From: Ailanthus altissimus
Taxonomy: Eukaryota; Streptophyta; Magnoliopsida; Sapindales; Simaroubaceae
NCBI GenBank assembly: GCA_946807835.1
Contig: OX327696.1
Location: 8,630,501-8,694,500 of the forward strand
Length of the DNA stretch: 64,000 nucleotides
Direction of reading: 5' to 3'
The notes under the pieces: model-generated
The model's database searches: none
Told to the model about the DNA's origin: nothing
The model's input: only the letters and a program-made list of their open reading frames with translations
In this document: in pieces, positions 13,660 through 24,379 of the stretch
Layout of the letters: the number at the start of each line of letters is the position of its first letter
Position numbering within the stretch: position 1 is the stretch's first letter
Translations under genes and position numbers: made by a program

Positions 13660-13850
13660 ACTATGGTATCACTAATTTATTGACATTTTTTATTTATGAT
13701 ACTATAGTATCAGTAATTCACTGACACTTTGTAAAAGTGTTAGTGAACCTGATACACTTCTATCATATCAAATATAAGTGTATTTTTACTGACTTTTTAA
13801 AAAGAAGTCATTAGCGTAGTGTCAGTGAAACACAGGTTTTTAGTAATGTG
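13660..13850 (-). mobile_element. Possible CACTA (EnSpm) transposon terminus
   Basis: On the minus strand the segment begins CACATTACTAAAAACCTGTG and continues with repeated CACTGACACT-like and GTATCA words, resembling the terminal and subterminal repeats of plant CACTA elements (CACTACTAAAAA-type end). I found no matching second end and no transposase, so this would be a remnant or chance similarity. Confidence 0.35.
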
Positions 13851-14639
13851 CTTCGGTGGATTATTTAGTAGGATCCTTTATTGTTTGTGGCCATTCTAAG
13901 ACCATCATCTATTCATCCAATCCTTCTATTCCTTCCATCCTACAATTCCCAAGCTCGATGAAAGCTTTCTGGGTAGAGTTATGTTCTTCATCTTCATCCT
14001 ATTTTTCTGTGCTTTCTTCTCTCTTCTCCTAGTAGCAAAACTCAAATAATGATTCATAGATCATGTTTAATATGAGTGGCATCACTTTTCTTATGGTTAC
14101 AACTTTCTTCCTACCTGTATTTAGATTTTTCTCTAGTTTTGAAGGCTCATTGGGTTCTATTGCTAGCATAAATTCTACAAGATGGTAATTCCTATGAGGG
14201 TGTTGATTTATCCACTTAAGGATCGATAGTTTCTAATGGGGTATCCATGCTTATCGTGGAAGATGCAATATTTGGAGTGGTTCTTCTAATTGTTTGACAT
14301 TTGTATAGGCTTTGATTTTTTTGAAGAGTACTACGTATTTGTATTTTATCCAGATCTTCTCCATAAGTTTGTTGATCGAGATCAAAGTTTAGAATCCTTG
14401 TCTCGGTTGCTTGTCATATTTATCCTATTCTTTAGTAGAAGGTCACTTCTCATAACCTTTCTTTTAAGATGTCCCTTCTTTTTTTTGGGTTGTGATTTTA
14501 AATATTTCTTTGGTTGTTGTTGCTTCATCTTCCTCTTCTCAAATCCATTACTCAGATTTTTAGTTTATTACCTTGAGCTATACGAAGTTCTTGCAAATGA
14601 AGTAATGATAATAAAAGGTTGATGTCCTCATAGCTTTTT

Positions 14640-15040
14640 GATAAGTTTAGGTAGAAATTTTGGTGTCGTAGCTTTCTAGCTCACCAAGTTCTCGATTGAA
14701 TCAGTTAAAGAGGCTCTTGATTGTTTCTTTCTCTCCTTGCTTCATGAAGAATAAGTCTAATGCCATTTTATTTTTCTTGTAGTTTTGCATATATTGTGCA
14801 ATGAACTATGATGCCAATTCTTTAAAGGAACCTATCATATTCTCCTTCAATTCACTTAAACTTGATGGGAATGTTATGTATTTCAAGGGTTCGTCATACA
14901 AATACATAATCATCTTTTCATTAAAGTAGAAGATATACTCTTTTGGATCCTAGATTCCATCGTACATTTAAAAGGATAACATTGTGAATTTGTAAGGCAT
15001 CTCAACTCACCTAATGGATTCTACAAATGGGTATTGATTT
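14640..15040 (-). pseudogene. Gag fragment of an LTR retrotransposon, decayed
   Basis: Read from 15040 down, one mostly continuous frame gives PFVESIR, EMPYKFTML, DPKEYIFYFNEKMIMYLYDE, LKYITFPSSLSEL, FIAQYMQNYKKNKMALDLFF, then GEKETIKSLFN and FNRELGELESYD. This is the Retrotrans_gag pattern of Gypsy-type Gag: a hydrophobic core, then FI.QY...K, then L...QGE.E.I..F..RF. At least four in-frame stops interrupt it. No LTR, protease or RT could be tied to it. Weakly gag-like sequence may continue to about 13900 on one side and 15300 on the other. Confidence 0.75.
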
Positions 15041-15793
15041 GCCTTACTTTCTAAGTTATTGCATCCAAAATGATTTTGGGTTTACCGATCTTTCTGTGTA
15101 ATTATACTACTTCCCTTATAGTAGAAGTTCATATGTCATTTTTATCATCTACTTTCCTTGTTCTTTCTTAGGTCTCATCTTTTATCATTTTTCGAGGCAC
15201 GTCATCTTTTATCTCATTCTTTTTTTATAGTTCACATTGAGTATGTTTCAGTCCATTCTCTTGCTGCAAGGTATCTTTAGGAGTATCGTTTAGTTCTTTA
15301 TACCTTTTCATTATATTTAGACTATATTTTAATTCATGATTTTTCTTTTTTATCTTTCTAGTTGTTTGAGGATTTCTGTCAGTACATCCATCATTATATC
15401 AGAAATCTCACGACTTTCATGTTTATGTTATTTAATTTTTCTTTGTTTTTTATACCTATTTGATTTAGAAAGGTTAATCATGCTTTTTTCCTACCATCTA
15501 TTCTATATGGCTCGTAATTATTAAATGATTATTTTCGTTCAATGTTGCGTCCTTCTCACAGATGGTTCCATTGAAGCTCCTTAGATCAGATTCTTTTGCA
15601 TTCAATATTTTCTTACCTTTGCACCACTCCTTCAAATTGTCAAATGTGCCTGCATTCTCTTGTAAAGGAAAATATTGATGCTCAAGTCATTATTTGAAGA
15701 AGAAGGGGTGTTGTGTAAGTGAGTGGATGCACGAACAAGAATGCATCAATATATTGCTATGTATGTAATTCAGTTGAACGCATCAATACATCA
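15041..15793. other. No gene seen; junction where a 5' LTR is missing
   Basis: This stretch ends abruptly at 15793, where an Athila-like internal region begins. It does not resemble the 3' LTR of that element (20235-21678) beyond a final CATCA. The last 60 bases carry two phrases GCATCAATA. Parts may continue the minus-strand gag fragment. Confidence 0.45.
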
Positions 15794-15795
15794 AG

Positions 15796-15816
15796 TTTTT
15801 AGCACCGTTGCCGGGA
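15796..15816 (+). other. Primer-binding site, tRNA-Asp type
   Basis: The site contains AGCACCGTTGCCGGGA, a variant of TGGCGCCGTTGCCGGGGA that is typical of Athila/Tat elements, beginning 3 bases after the expected LTR end CATCA. Confidence 0.85.
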
Positions 15817-15921
15817 ATAATTAACTACTTTTTTGCCAATATTAATTCCAATCTTTCTAATTTTTACTTCAGATTTTTTTATTTTTCTTAATTTAGTTTT
15901 ACTTTCTTTCTTTCAAGGTAC

Positions 15922-18247
15922 ATGCGAAGATCGAAAAGTGAAGACTTGATTGCTTTTGATTCAAAAATTGAAAGAACTTTAAGAAAAATCAGAAGAGAGC
16001 AAAATCAAGTTAACACCATGGAAGACGAAGTACCAATTGCACCCGACAATAAAGTAAGACCACTAAGGGAATATGCTGTTCCCTTGGTCAATGGAATCAA
16101 TTCAAGCATTTAAAGACCAACTATTCAAGCTAACAACTTTGAGATCAAGCCAAGCACGATTCAAATGCTCAAGGATTCGGTACAATTTAGTGGAATGCCC
16201 AATGACGATCCAAACATGCACATCATCAACTTCTTGGAGATATGTGACACTGTCAAGTACAATGGGGTATCCGATGATGCAATCCGATTAAGGTTGTTTC
16301 CTTTTTTCTTGAGAGACAAAGCAAAGAGTTGGCTGCTATCACTTTCATCTGAATCTATAGCTACATGGGATGATCTTGCACAAAAGTTCCTCGCCAAATT
16401 CTTTCCACCTGTTAAAACTGCCAAGATGAGGAACGACATCACATCATTCCTACAACTAGATGAAGAATCTCTTTATGAGGCATGGGAGAGTTACAAAGAT
16501 ATGCAAAGAAAATGTCCTCATCATAGAGTTCTGAAGTGGTTGCTTGTACAAACATTCTACAATGGATTAGCCGGTTAATTCAGAACGATAGTAGATGCTG
16601 CAGCAGAAGGAGCACTCATGAACAAGTCCACTGATGAAGCATATGATCTACTAGATGAGATGGCGTCCAATGCCTATCAATGGCCCACTGAAAGGTCAAC
16701 CACAAGAAAGGTCGCTGGACTACACGAAATAGACACTTTGACCACATTATCTGCCTAAGTCAATCTCTTGACCAAACAATTAAGCAACTTGGGAGCTAAT
16801 GCCATCAAGAGTCAACCTATCACTTGCGATTTCTGTGGAGAAAATCATGTTAATGGACAATGCATGGAAACTGCTCAATATGTAGGGGACTTTAACTGCA
16901 ACAATCCCAATTCAAATTTTTACAATCCTGGATGGAGAAATCACCCCAACTTCTCATAGAGCAACAATAATCAGGGACAACATTCCAAAGCTTCTCTTGG
17001 CTTTCAACAGCAAATTCAGCAAGAGAAAAAACCAGACATTGAAGACATGCTCTTACAGTTTATAAAGAAAACAGATGCACTCTTTCAAAGTCAAGCAGCT
17101 TCATTTAGAGCCTTGGAGAATCAAGTAGGATAACTTGCTACAACAATGAACAATCGTCCTCAAGGAACCCTACCAAGCAACACTGAAGTCAATCCAAAAG
17201 AAAATGTCGAGCAATGTCAAGCCATCTCCCTAAGAAGTTGTAAAATCTTACATGACAACACACCTTAACCACAGCTTTTAGAGATAAAGGAGAAAGAAAA
17301 AGAAACAGTGGATCAACAAGATAATATACAACCATATAGACCGCCTATACTATTTCCTCAGAGATTACAGCAACTAAGAAGTAAAGAGAAAAGTGCTGAG
17401 ACACAGAAAAGCATAGAAACTAGTAGTCAAGTACGAGAACAGAAAAGTGAAAATGTAACAGAAGATACCAATAGCAACCCGCAGAAGTAACCTACACAAT
17501 CATTCACTCCACCACCTCCATTTCCTCAGAGGTTGCAAAAGCAAAAATTAATTAAGCAGTTTTCTAAATTTCTTGATATTTTTAAAAACTTACATATTAA
17601 TCTTCCTTTTGCAGATGCACTGGAGAAAATGCCGAGCTATGTGAGATTCATGAAGGATATCCTATCAAAGAAGAGAATAATAGATGACTTCAAGACTGTG
17701 GCCCTAACAAAAAATTGTAGCGCCATCCTTCTAAAGAAGCTACCTCCAAAGCTCAAAGATCCTAGGAGTTTCACCAAACCATGCTCAATTGAAAATTATG
17801 ATTTTAGGAAAGCACTTTGTGATATGGGAGCTAGCATTAATCTTATGCCATTGTCCGTGTATAAAAAATTGGGACTGAGAGAAGCCAAACCAACAAATAT
17901 CACACTTCAGCTGGCAGATCGTTCTCTCACCTATCCCAATGGATTAATTGAAGATGTGTTGGTTAAAGTTGATAAATTCATCTTTCCTGCCGATTTTATT
18001 ATTTTGGACATGGAAGAAGAAGGAGATCCCTATCATCCTTGGAAGACCATTCTTAGCCACTGGAAGAACAATCATTGATGTGCAAAAAGGGGAGTTGACC
18101 ATGAGGGTACAAGAGGACACAATCACTTTTAAGGTCTTCAAGGAGATCAAATTACCAGCTGAAAATGAAGACTGCTTCTGCATTAATGTGGTGCACTCAA
18201 GCGTCAAGAAAATTAAAGATATGGAGACATTGGATTCTCACATCTGA
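15922..18247 (+). pseudogene. Gag-protease of the Athila-like element, seven stops and one frameshift
   Basis: A single frame runs from MRRSKSEDLI to the protease. Gag has the Athila hallmarks RPLREYAVP, NNFEIKPSTIQML, FLEICDTVKYNGV, AKSWLLSL and FYNGLAG. A knuckle CDFCGENHVNGQC (about 16828-16866) has spacing CX2CX3HX4C, one residue short of CCHC. The protease core is CDMGASINLMPLSVYKKLGL and ILGRPFLATG, near 17818-17880 and 18035-18066. In-frame stops lie at 16111, 16576, 16756, 16957, 17131, 17266 and 17488, mostly where Gln is expected. A frameshift falls near 18020-18030, before PIILGRPF. Despite this the frame is otherwise well kept. Confidence 0.9.
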
Positions 18248-18439
18248 AAAAGAGCAAGCAAAGAGAAATAAAAGGAAGAACCATCTCCCCGGTTTAAGAT
18301 TAAAGTCTTTCCGAAGAGACATAAGGAGAATACAGCAACAGATATTGTTCGAGATTTAATTGCAAAAATATGGAAGCCGAAAAAAAGGAAAGCCAGCAAG
18401 ATCACTTATACAAATGCTTCGATCAACATCTTCGACCCA

Positions 18440-18510
18440 CCATAAAAGAATAGGAAGCCCCGTCAAGCCAACGACGTTAAATCAAGCGCTACTTGGGAGG
18501 CAACCCAAGA
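18440..18510 (+). pseudogene. Remnant of the pol C-terminus
   Basis: The frame reads SPVKPTTLNQALLGRQPKIS. LNQALLGRQP-type endings close the polyprotein of Athila/Tat elements (family recollection). Its position just after the protease shows that the whole RT-RNase H-integrase part has been lost. Confidence 0.6.
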
Positions 18511-18594
18511 TAAGTATTATTATTAGTATTATTTTTTTTAGTTCCTTTAAAAAAAAAAGGAAGAAAAAAAAAGAGAAAGAGAAAAAAAAAACCC

Positions 18595-18800
18595 AAGAAA
18601 TACACCGCTGCAGCGACAGGTTCCAGTGCGGCCGCGATAGAAAATTTGAGTCATTACCACCCCGTGGTATACACTCTATCGCTCCAGCTGGAATTCTAGT
18701 AAGCACCCAAAAATGAGCCTTCAGCGCTGCAGTGACGGACGATTATCGTGTCAGGGCCAGAACGTCACCCTAGCGATAGAAAGACAGCGCTACAATGAAA
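18595..18800 (+). repeat. GC-rich AGCGC/GCTGCAGCG motif cluster in the internal 3' region
   Basis: Copies of GCTGCAGCGAC, CAGCGCTGCAGTGACGG, TCGCTCCAGC and AGCGCTACA are scattered in otherwise AT-rich sequence. The same kind of words fill 20410-20640 of the 3' LTR. Confidence 0.6.
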
Positions 18801-18841
18801 TTTGAACAGGGAAGTCTCTTACTTTCACTTCTTTATTTTTT

Positions 18842-18859
18842 GACATTGGGGGCAATGTC
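18842..18859 (+). other. Hairpin GACATTG-gggg-CAATGTC
   Basis: A perfect 7-bp stem with a 4-base loop, followed by the G-rich tract AAGTTTGGGGGTGGG. The same stem with a different loop occurs at 47052-47069 in the other Athila/Tat-type element, at the equivalent place. Confidence 0.75.
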
Positions 18860-18879
18860 TAAATTAAGTTTGGGGGTGG

Positions 18880-20195
18880 GAAACACTTTCTTGTGTTCAT
18901 TTTACTACATGATTTAAGTGGTTGTTCTTGCGAGTTAATTTGTTTTTTTAATTAATTAGTTTTTATTAGGCTTTGTTAAGATGATCATTAGTCTATGATA
19001 AGAAACAATGTGTTTATGATAAGAAAAAATGTATGTTGAATTTAGTTTTTACAAATCCATAGGGAATGATAGATACTTGAGACAATTTTGATTATCCAAG
19101 TTTAGGAACAAGTTCAACTTTATTTATAATCACCATTTTTTTTAGCACTTTATAAGCATAAATAGTTATAACTATTACTTAGAGATACTTATGCTTTAGG
19201 GAGTACACCATAGTTTTGAAAGATCGATACTCTAGAACTTGTCTTTAATTACTACTTGAGGCGAAATCGTAGGAAACACATAAATAGGGAAATGACATTA
19301 GGTCATCTTTGGACCGATTGAGCCTTTCTAGCTTACCTTTTATTGTATATTTATCCCTAGTACCCTATTTTGAGCCTAATTACTCATTCTTTGGTTTAAC
19401 CACATTATAAAGCCCAAGACTTAAAGTTTATTTATCTAGAAATTTATCTATTACACTATAAACCTTGTATTTACTTAGAAATACTCTTGAAAGGAAAAGG
19501 TTGCGGTGATATGAGAAAATTAAATTTGTGTGGTATTTGTCAATCTAAGTTTAAGGGTATTAAAAAAAAAAGAGTAAGAAAAATACCCCCAGCTTAAGAA
19601 AAAGAAGAAATTCTTTGAAAAATAAAGGTTGAAAAGAAGGATGGAAAGCACAATAAGTTTGGGGGAAGAGATAATACAAGGAAAAGAAGATCAAGAGATT
19701 TCTAAGTAAAATTTAAGTGTTCATGGTGTGAATTGAACTTCATATATTTATCATTTTTTCCCACCTTGACCTTAGCCTTACGTTACAAGCTAAGTAAAGT
19801 CCTAAATAGATCCCTAGACATATGATTTTCTACATTAGTGGAGAGTGGTAGTAAAGACAAGCCTATGGAAATATCATTATACAAATTAAATGCCGAGACA
19901 TCATCTTTTTTTGTACAAACTAAAGTATAAAGTAAATCAAAGTATAGTTTAGCTATTTGCTTGCTACTTGCACACACCCGCATGGTGATTGTTTATGAGG
20001 AAGAATGAGGGACAGAATAAAGATAATTTAGAATTGTTAATAGCTATCTATCTACCGTAAGGATTTGTACCATTTCATTAGCCTTTGAGACAATGCTTTT
20101 GAGCATCTTACTAGTATTAGTATATTTTGTTTTGTTTTCTTTATTTGTTAAATTAGTCAAGTATAACCCTTTGTTTTTCTCTTAGTTTTATTTTA
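18880..20195 (+). other. Long 3' noncoding region of the Athila-like element
   Basis: About 1.3 kb between the G-rich tract and the 3' polypurine tract. No supported ORF. Long noncoding stretches here are normal for Athila/Tat elements. Confidence 0.6.
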
Positions 20196-20213
20196 TTGCT
20201 TGAGGACAAGCAA
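20196..20213 (+). other. Hairpin TTGCTTG-agga-CAAGCAA before the polypurine tract
   Basis: A perfect 7-bp stem and a 4-base loop about 20 bases before the 3' LTR. The counterpart in the other element at 48268-48284 has a different stem with a covarying pair. Confidence 0.75.
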
Positions 20214-20218
20214 GTGTT

Positions 20219-20234
20219 TAAGTTTGAGAGAATT
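20219..20234 (+). other. Polypurine tract of the Athila-like element
   Basis: TAAGTTTGAGAGAATT stands directly before the LTR start TGATAAGGGC. It is degenerate compared with G-rich tracts of the group. Confidence 0.55.
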
Positions 20235-20409
20235 TGATAAGGGCAAATTTGTCATATATTTTCTCATGTTTTTATTATTGATATTTTATTATTTTATGAG
20301 AATAGATGGCTATTTATGTACTTTATTATTATTTTTAGGGACTTGAATGAAATTTAAAGAAAGAATGCGAAAGGATCGAAAATAGGAACTAAAATACAAA
20401 GTTTTCAAA

Positions 20410-20640
20410 GTATGTGTCTATCGCCCCAGCGCTATGAGGATTATCACCCCAGCGCTAGAATAGTAATCGAAATAAGAAAAATGACCTGTTTAAGTCGCAT
20501 CTGGCGCCCCAGCACCAAAAATTCACACGCTAGCGACAAGACAGCACCCTTGCGCCATCATCCCACCGCTCCAGCGGTGAAGCCTTTTTCACGCGTCACC
20601 CCAACGACAACTGCATAGCGCCCCAGCAGTAGCGAGATTC
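20410..20640 (+). repeat. GC-rich CGCCCCAGCGCTA motif array in the LTR U3
   Basis: At least eight variants of CGCCCCAGCGCTA are present (near 20421, 20447, 20502, 20529, 20569, 20617) in an otherwise AT-rich LTR, ending about 45 bases upstream of the TATA box. Confidence 0.75.
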
Positions 20641-20683
20641 CTAGTCTGACGAGAATTAAGATTTTCAAGTTCATATCAATCCC

Positions 20684-20690
20684 TATAAAA
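20684..20690 (+). promoter_or_regulatory. TATA box of the Athila-like LTR
   Basis: CCCTATAAAAAGCC, downstream of the GC array. The start of transcription would be near 20715. Confidence 0.6.
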
Positions 20691-21678
20691 AGCCACTCGT
20701 TCCCAGCTTTTAAGAATCAACCAAGAGCAACCTAGAGCAATTCAAGAACACTAAGAATACAGAGCACAAGTCTTGGAGAGCAATAAGAGTTTAATTGAAG
20801 CAACTTTAGAGAGAGATTCAAGGCGTTCTTCGGCATCAAAAGTTCTTAGGCAGCGCAATTAAGAGCAATTCGATGTCTATATCGGTTTGCTATTGATTGT
20901 ATCATGATTTATTATTATTTTTACTGCTGTTCTTTTGTAGCCATGAGCTAAACTTATTTTTTAGGGTTAATACTTGAACTCAATATGTGTGCTTAATTGC
21001 CATATCTTTTGAATATTTAATAAACTTAGTTCTTTGATATTTAAATTACTTGATCTTAATGCTTCAATATATCTGGCCAATATATAGTGAATGAGTTGGT
21101 AATATTATTGATAAACTTGGAAGAGGAATCATAATATTTTGACCTAGGTAATTTGATGCATGATTGTAGAGTAACATTCAATGTAGCATATGCAAGTTTC
21201 AATTTAGGATAGGAATATACCTAATTGGCATGTATGATCAATAAGACCTAATCTTAATGAATCTTAATTTATTACAAGTACCATAGGAATATAGGTATTT
21301 GGTAAATTAAGGTATACTTGCATGACCTTAGAAGAGGCTTGTGAATACATTAGTGTCTTGATCAATAATAAAGACTAAGTGAGTTAAATATTAGAAGATT
21401 AATCATTAAAAAATATATTGAAGGATAGTGTTAATCGTAGGTTTTCTCTATATTGCTATCACCTAAATCTCATTGCATTGTGTTACCTTTATATTTTATA
21501 CATTCATTCTTAGATTTTTATTTATCTGAATAATTATTAAGAAAATATCATTTTAGTAATTGGTTAAAAAGAAGAAATTATCTCTGTAGGTTCGACATCC
21601 GACTATTTAGTCCCTTTATTACTTGCATACGATAGTGTATACTTGCACTTAATTTTATGATATAAAAATATCTCATCA

Positions 21679-22885
21679 ATCACGATCCCCTCATTTGAGG
21701 ATTAAATAGTTTTTATAGGGTATACATTGCAATCTTTCCCAAAGTATGATAAAATATATGTGTATTTCAATTGAACTATGATAAAAACACTAGGATTGTA
21801 TCCTATTATTAATTAGTAGAAAAGTTTTAGTAAGAATTATACACTCTTTTGATAGATCCTTTTTTTTATGTTTAAATAAAATTTAACATTTAAAATTAAA
21901 CTCAAATCCATAGTTTTTGACTTCTTCTCACTTTCTTGTAATCCCCATAACTCGTACATAGAGATCGCGGGTTAATGGATACTAGTTACCTGTTTGAAGG
22001 ATATATTTGAATTCTTATCTTAAGTTTTTGAATTGACTTATATAAACTTCTTCAATTAAGCAAGCAAATTTGAGTTGTTGGTGCTTAGATTGATTGGTCG
22101 TACTGAAAATAGACCCACAATAACATATAAATATTTTGATACCAACAACTGCAGAGAATCAAAAGTCAAACTAAAGAGTCAACTTTGTTACTAAATATTA
22201 GCAGTTCTTTTTAATTATAAAATAACGGAAGGTAATATATATACATACCTCCAAACATCCATAGCTTTTAAATTTTTTTGCATATTTAAGTTGAAATTAT
22301 GTAGAAATAAAGTTTTTTTTAGTGTGTAGTGTTTGCTTTTTTAAAAGTTTATCCAACAATGTATCGATAGAAAACATGCTTTGTTGTTAGACTAGGGATC
22401 TTTAGATGGAGAATGAGAAACTTCGTTCACCAATAAATAGCTTATTTCATTTTAAGAGAATGTGGTCCAAAATCTAAGTTCTTTGAAAGAGAGAATGAGA
22501 GAAGAATCCCAAAATGAGAGTTAAATTGCATTGACTGAAGTTGAAAGCTCACTGCATTGACTGAAATTGAAAGCTCAATTTGACATTGTGAATTTTTCTC
22601 TCCTCTTCTTTATTGGCCATAACTATTTTCTTTTTTTGGGTCTAAGAGATTTCCATAAAAAAATTTTATGTATTGTAATATATATATATTGAAGCATAGG
22701 AGGGGACGGGGTCTTAAAGAAGGTGATTTGTTTATATCTATTCAACAATTACATATATAACATGTAAAAAGAGGTAATCAAGAAGGTTATAACTTTTTAA
22801 TTCATCATCTATATGATTGCTTTGCATTTTTATGCTATCTAATCTTCATTTTAGCTTACTCTCTTTAAACATTGGTAAAATACTT
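21679..22885. other. AT-rich intergenic DNA, no gene seen
   Basis: No protein-like frame or terminal repeat was recognised. A short direct repeat of CATTGACTGAARTTGAAAGCTCA occurs at about 22530-22575. Confidence 0.4.
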
Positions 22886-23185
22886 TTGTTGTGCTGGAAA
22901 TGTAGTTGCGAGGATTATAAAAATGAATACTAATAAATTATGTAGTCAATGTGTGTAAGGCACTCTCTTTAAACTATTTATGCCCCGACAATAATGATGA
23001 TCAAGGTGCAAATAGATTGTGTGGTAGTATGTTTCATAATTCAATGACTATTAAATTTGTAATAGTGCAAACCCATTATAAATTCTGTAGGACTACAAGA
23101 AAACTTTGATGAGAGTTGATAGATAGAGAGAATTAAGAAGAGAATGATAGATTATTTATGTATGTATTAAGAGTGAGGTATGCTT

Positions 23186-23199
23186 CTCTATTTATAGAG
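23186..23199 (-). promoter_or_regulatory. TATA box of the Copia A LTR
   Basis: CTCTATAAATAGAG is a perfect palindrome. In minus orientation it is followed by a transcript-like leader (CATTCTCTTCTTAATTCTC). Confidence 0.65.
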
Positions 23200-23467
23200 A
23201 TATTTGTGTCTCCCTAGAAGGACACGATACCTTTTTAGATCAACATATTCTTTGGTGTAGACACATGTCTTTCCAAAGAGTCACGACCTTAGGAAGAATT
23301 ATGTATCTTTCCATAAGGTCATAACCTTTGATTTAAATTAGTGTCTTTCTAAAATAACACAACTTATTGAAGAATTAAATGACTCTTCCAATAAGTCACA
23401 CCTTCAACTCTAATACCATGGCATTTATATTTAAGGCCACGGATCTCATTAAAAGGGATAGGTGTAA

Positions 23468-23575
23468 GCCCGTCTGGGTGCTATAGCACCCACATTCTGT
23501 CAAGGGCACTGTGGCTCCCAACCATTGGCACTGCAGCGCCTACACATATTGTACTGAAAGTTGTGGCGCCCAGTT
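23468..23575 (-). repeat. GC palindromes in the Copia A U3
   Basis: GGGTGCTATAGCACCC (23476-23491) is a perfect 16-base palindrome. GGCACTGCAGCGCC and GTGGCGCCC follow. They lie about 270-380 bases upstream of the TATA box in element orientation. Confidence 0.65.
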
Positions 23576-24379
23576 CTGGGCTATTTTAGGTTCTTTTTCC
23601 CCCTTTTGTTTTTTTTTACTTTTTTCTCTCTCTTAATCAAATCTTTAATATATATGGTTAATTTGAAATACTCTTACAATATACAATAATCCCCCACATA
23701 TTTTAAATATACCATATTTTTATATTAACTCTACATCAAAGTGGAATTTAACTTATATAAATTAGCGATCTTCTAGGCTATGAACCAAACATTGTTGTAA
23801 CTTACAGAAACTAGATGAAACCAAGTTTCTATGAATTTATATTCCTTTGTTGTAATATAGAGGATTAAATGATCAAGTTAAATTCTCAATCTTGTTTATG
23901 TTGTACGATTTGGCACTTTACCGACCATATGCTTTCCTAGCTTCATATATGCTCAAGAGATATCTGTCTAGCTCTCATAGGAACCAGTCTAGTTTCACCC
24001 TCATATAGGTGACACTCCATCAAGTGTGCTCTGCAAGTAAACACATCACCTATCTATAAAGGGCTATGAAGTTTATTAAGAGTCAAACTTATCCTTTTAA
24101 CTCTGCAGATGTACTACCTCGCCATAGGGAATAACTCACAAGTATAATCGATAGTACAATTAGATAATAAGTGACTTGTTTTTACCCTTATGAACCTACT
24201 TCATGGGATTTTCAATCACATAGGTAGGGTTACCATCATTCTTGTCTATTATTTTAGACAGAAGTCCCATCCTCCTCGACGTTTATTTCAGTAATCTCTT
24301 ATTTAGTGGTTTTGTCAGAGGATCGGCCAAATACATCTCTGACCTCACAAAATCTAGGCTCAGTACCCCAGATTCTAGT

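Larger units (their letters stand above)
12461..13860. other. AT-rich intergenic DNA with degenerate repeats
   Basis: No gene is seen. Between about 12770 and 13140 three weak copies of a 120-140 base unit can be followed, each with a phrase like AACCAAGATTTGAACC (GGTTCAAATCTTGGTT on the minus strand) and TATTTATATATTA. The phrase recalls a tRNA-type B box, so a SINE or tRNA-derived repeat is possible but not shown. Confidence 0.35.
15794..21678 (+). mobile_element. Athila-like Gypsy element with gag-protease only and no 5' LTR
   Basis: An Asp-type primer-binding site, a gag-protease frame, a short pol end (ALLGRQPK) and a long 3' noncoding part lead to an LTR at 20235-21678. RT, RNase H and integrase are absent: the protease region (to about 18240) is followed almost directly by the end of pol. 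The layout resembles plant gag-only (TR-GAG-like) derivatives that rely on another element's enzymes (inference). The 5' LTR is missing exactly at the primer-binding-site side, so no TSD can be defined. Confidence 0.85.
20235..21678 (+). repeat. 3' LTR of the Athila-like element
   Basis: It runs from TGATAAGGGC to ATCTCATCA (1444 bases). It holds a GC-rich motif array (20410-20640), a TATA box (TATAAAA, 20684-20690) and, near the end, GTAGGTTCGACATCCGACT followed by CTTGCATACGATAGTG, typical U5 wording of Athila-type LTRs. The right edge is by motif, as no partner LTR exists. Confidence 0.75.
22886..23685 (-). repeat. 3' LTR of Copia A
   Basis: The right edge is firm: on the minus strand TGTATATTGTAAGAG follows a polypurine tract (ATGTGGGGGATTAT). 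The LTR has a palindromic TATA box at 23186-23199 and GC palindromes upstream of it at 23468-23575. The left edge is a guess. Confidence 0.6.

Noticed and set aside
14290..14622. 110-residue plus-strand frame rich in Phe and Leu
   Set aside because: It is antisense to or beside the decayed minus-strand gag and reads like low-complexity T-rich DNA.
16161..16442. 93-residue antisense frame over gag
   Set aside because: Shadow of the gag frame on the other strand.
18360..18716. 118-residue plus-strand frame as a new gene
   Set aside because: Only the ALLGRQP part is meaningful, as the end of pol. The rest is a Lys run from a poly-A/AG stretch and the GC motif cluster.
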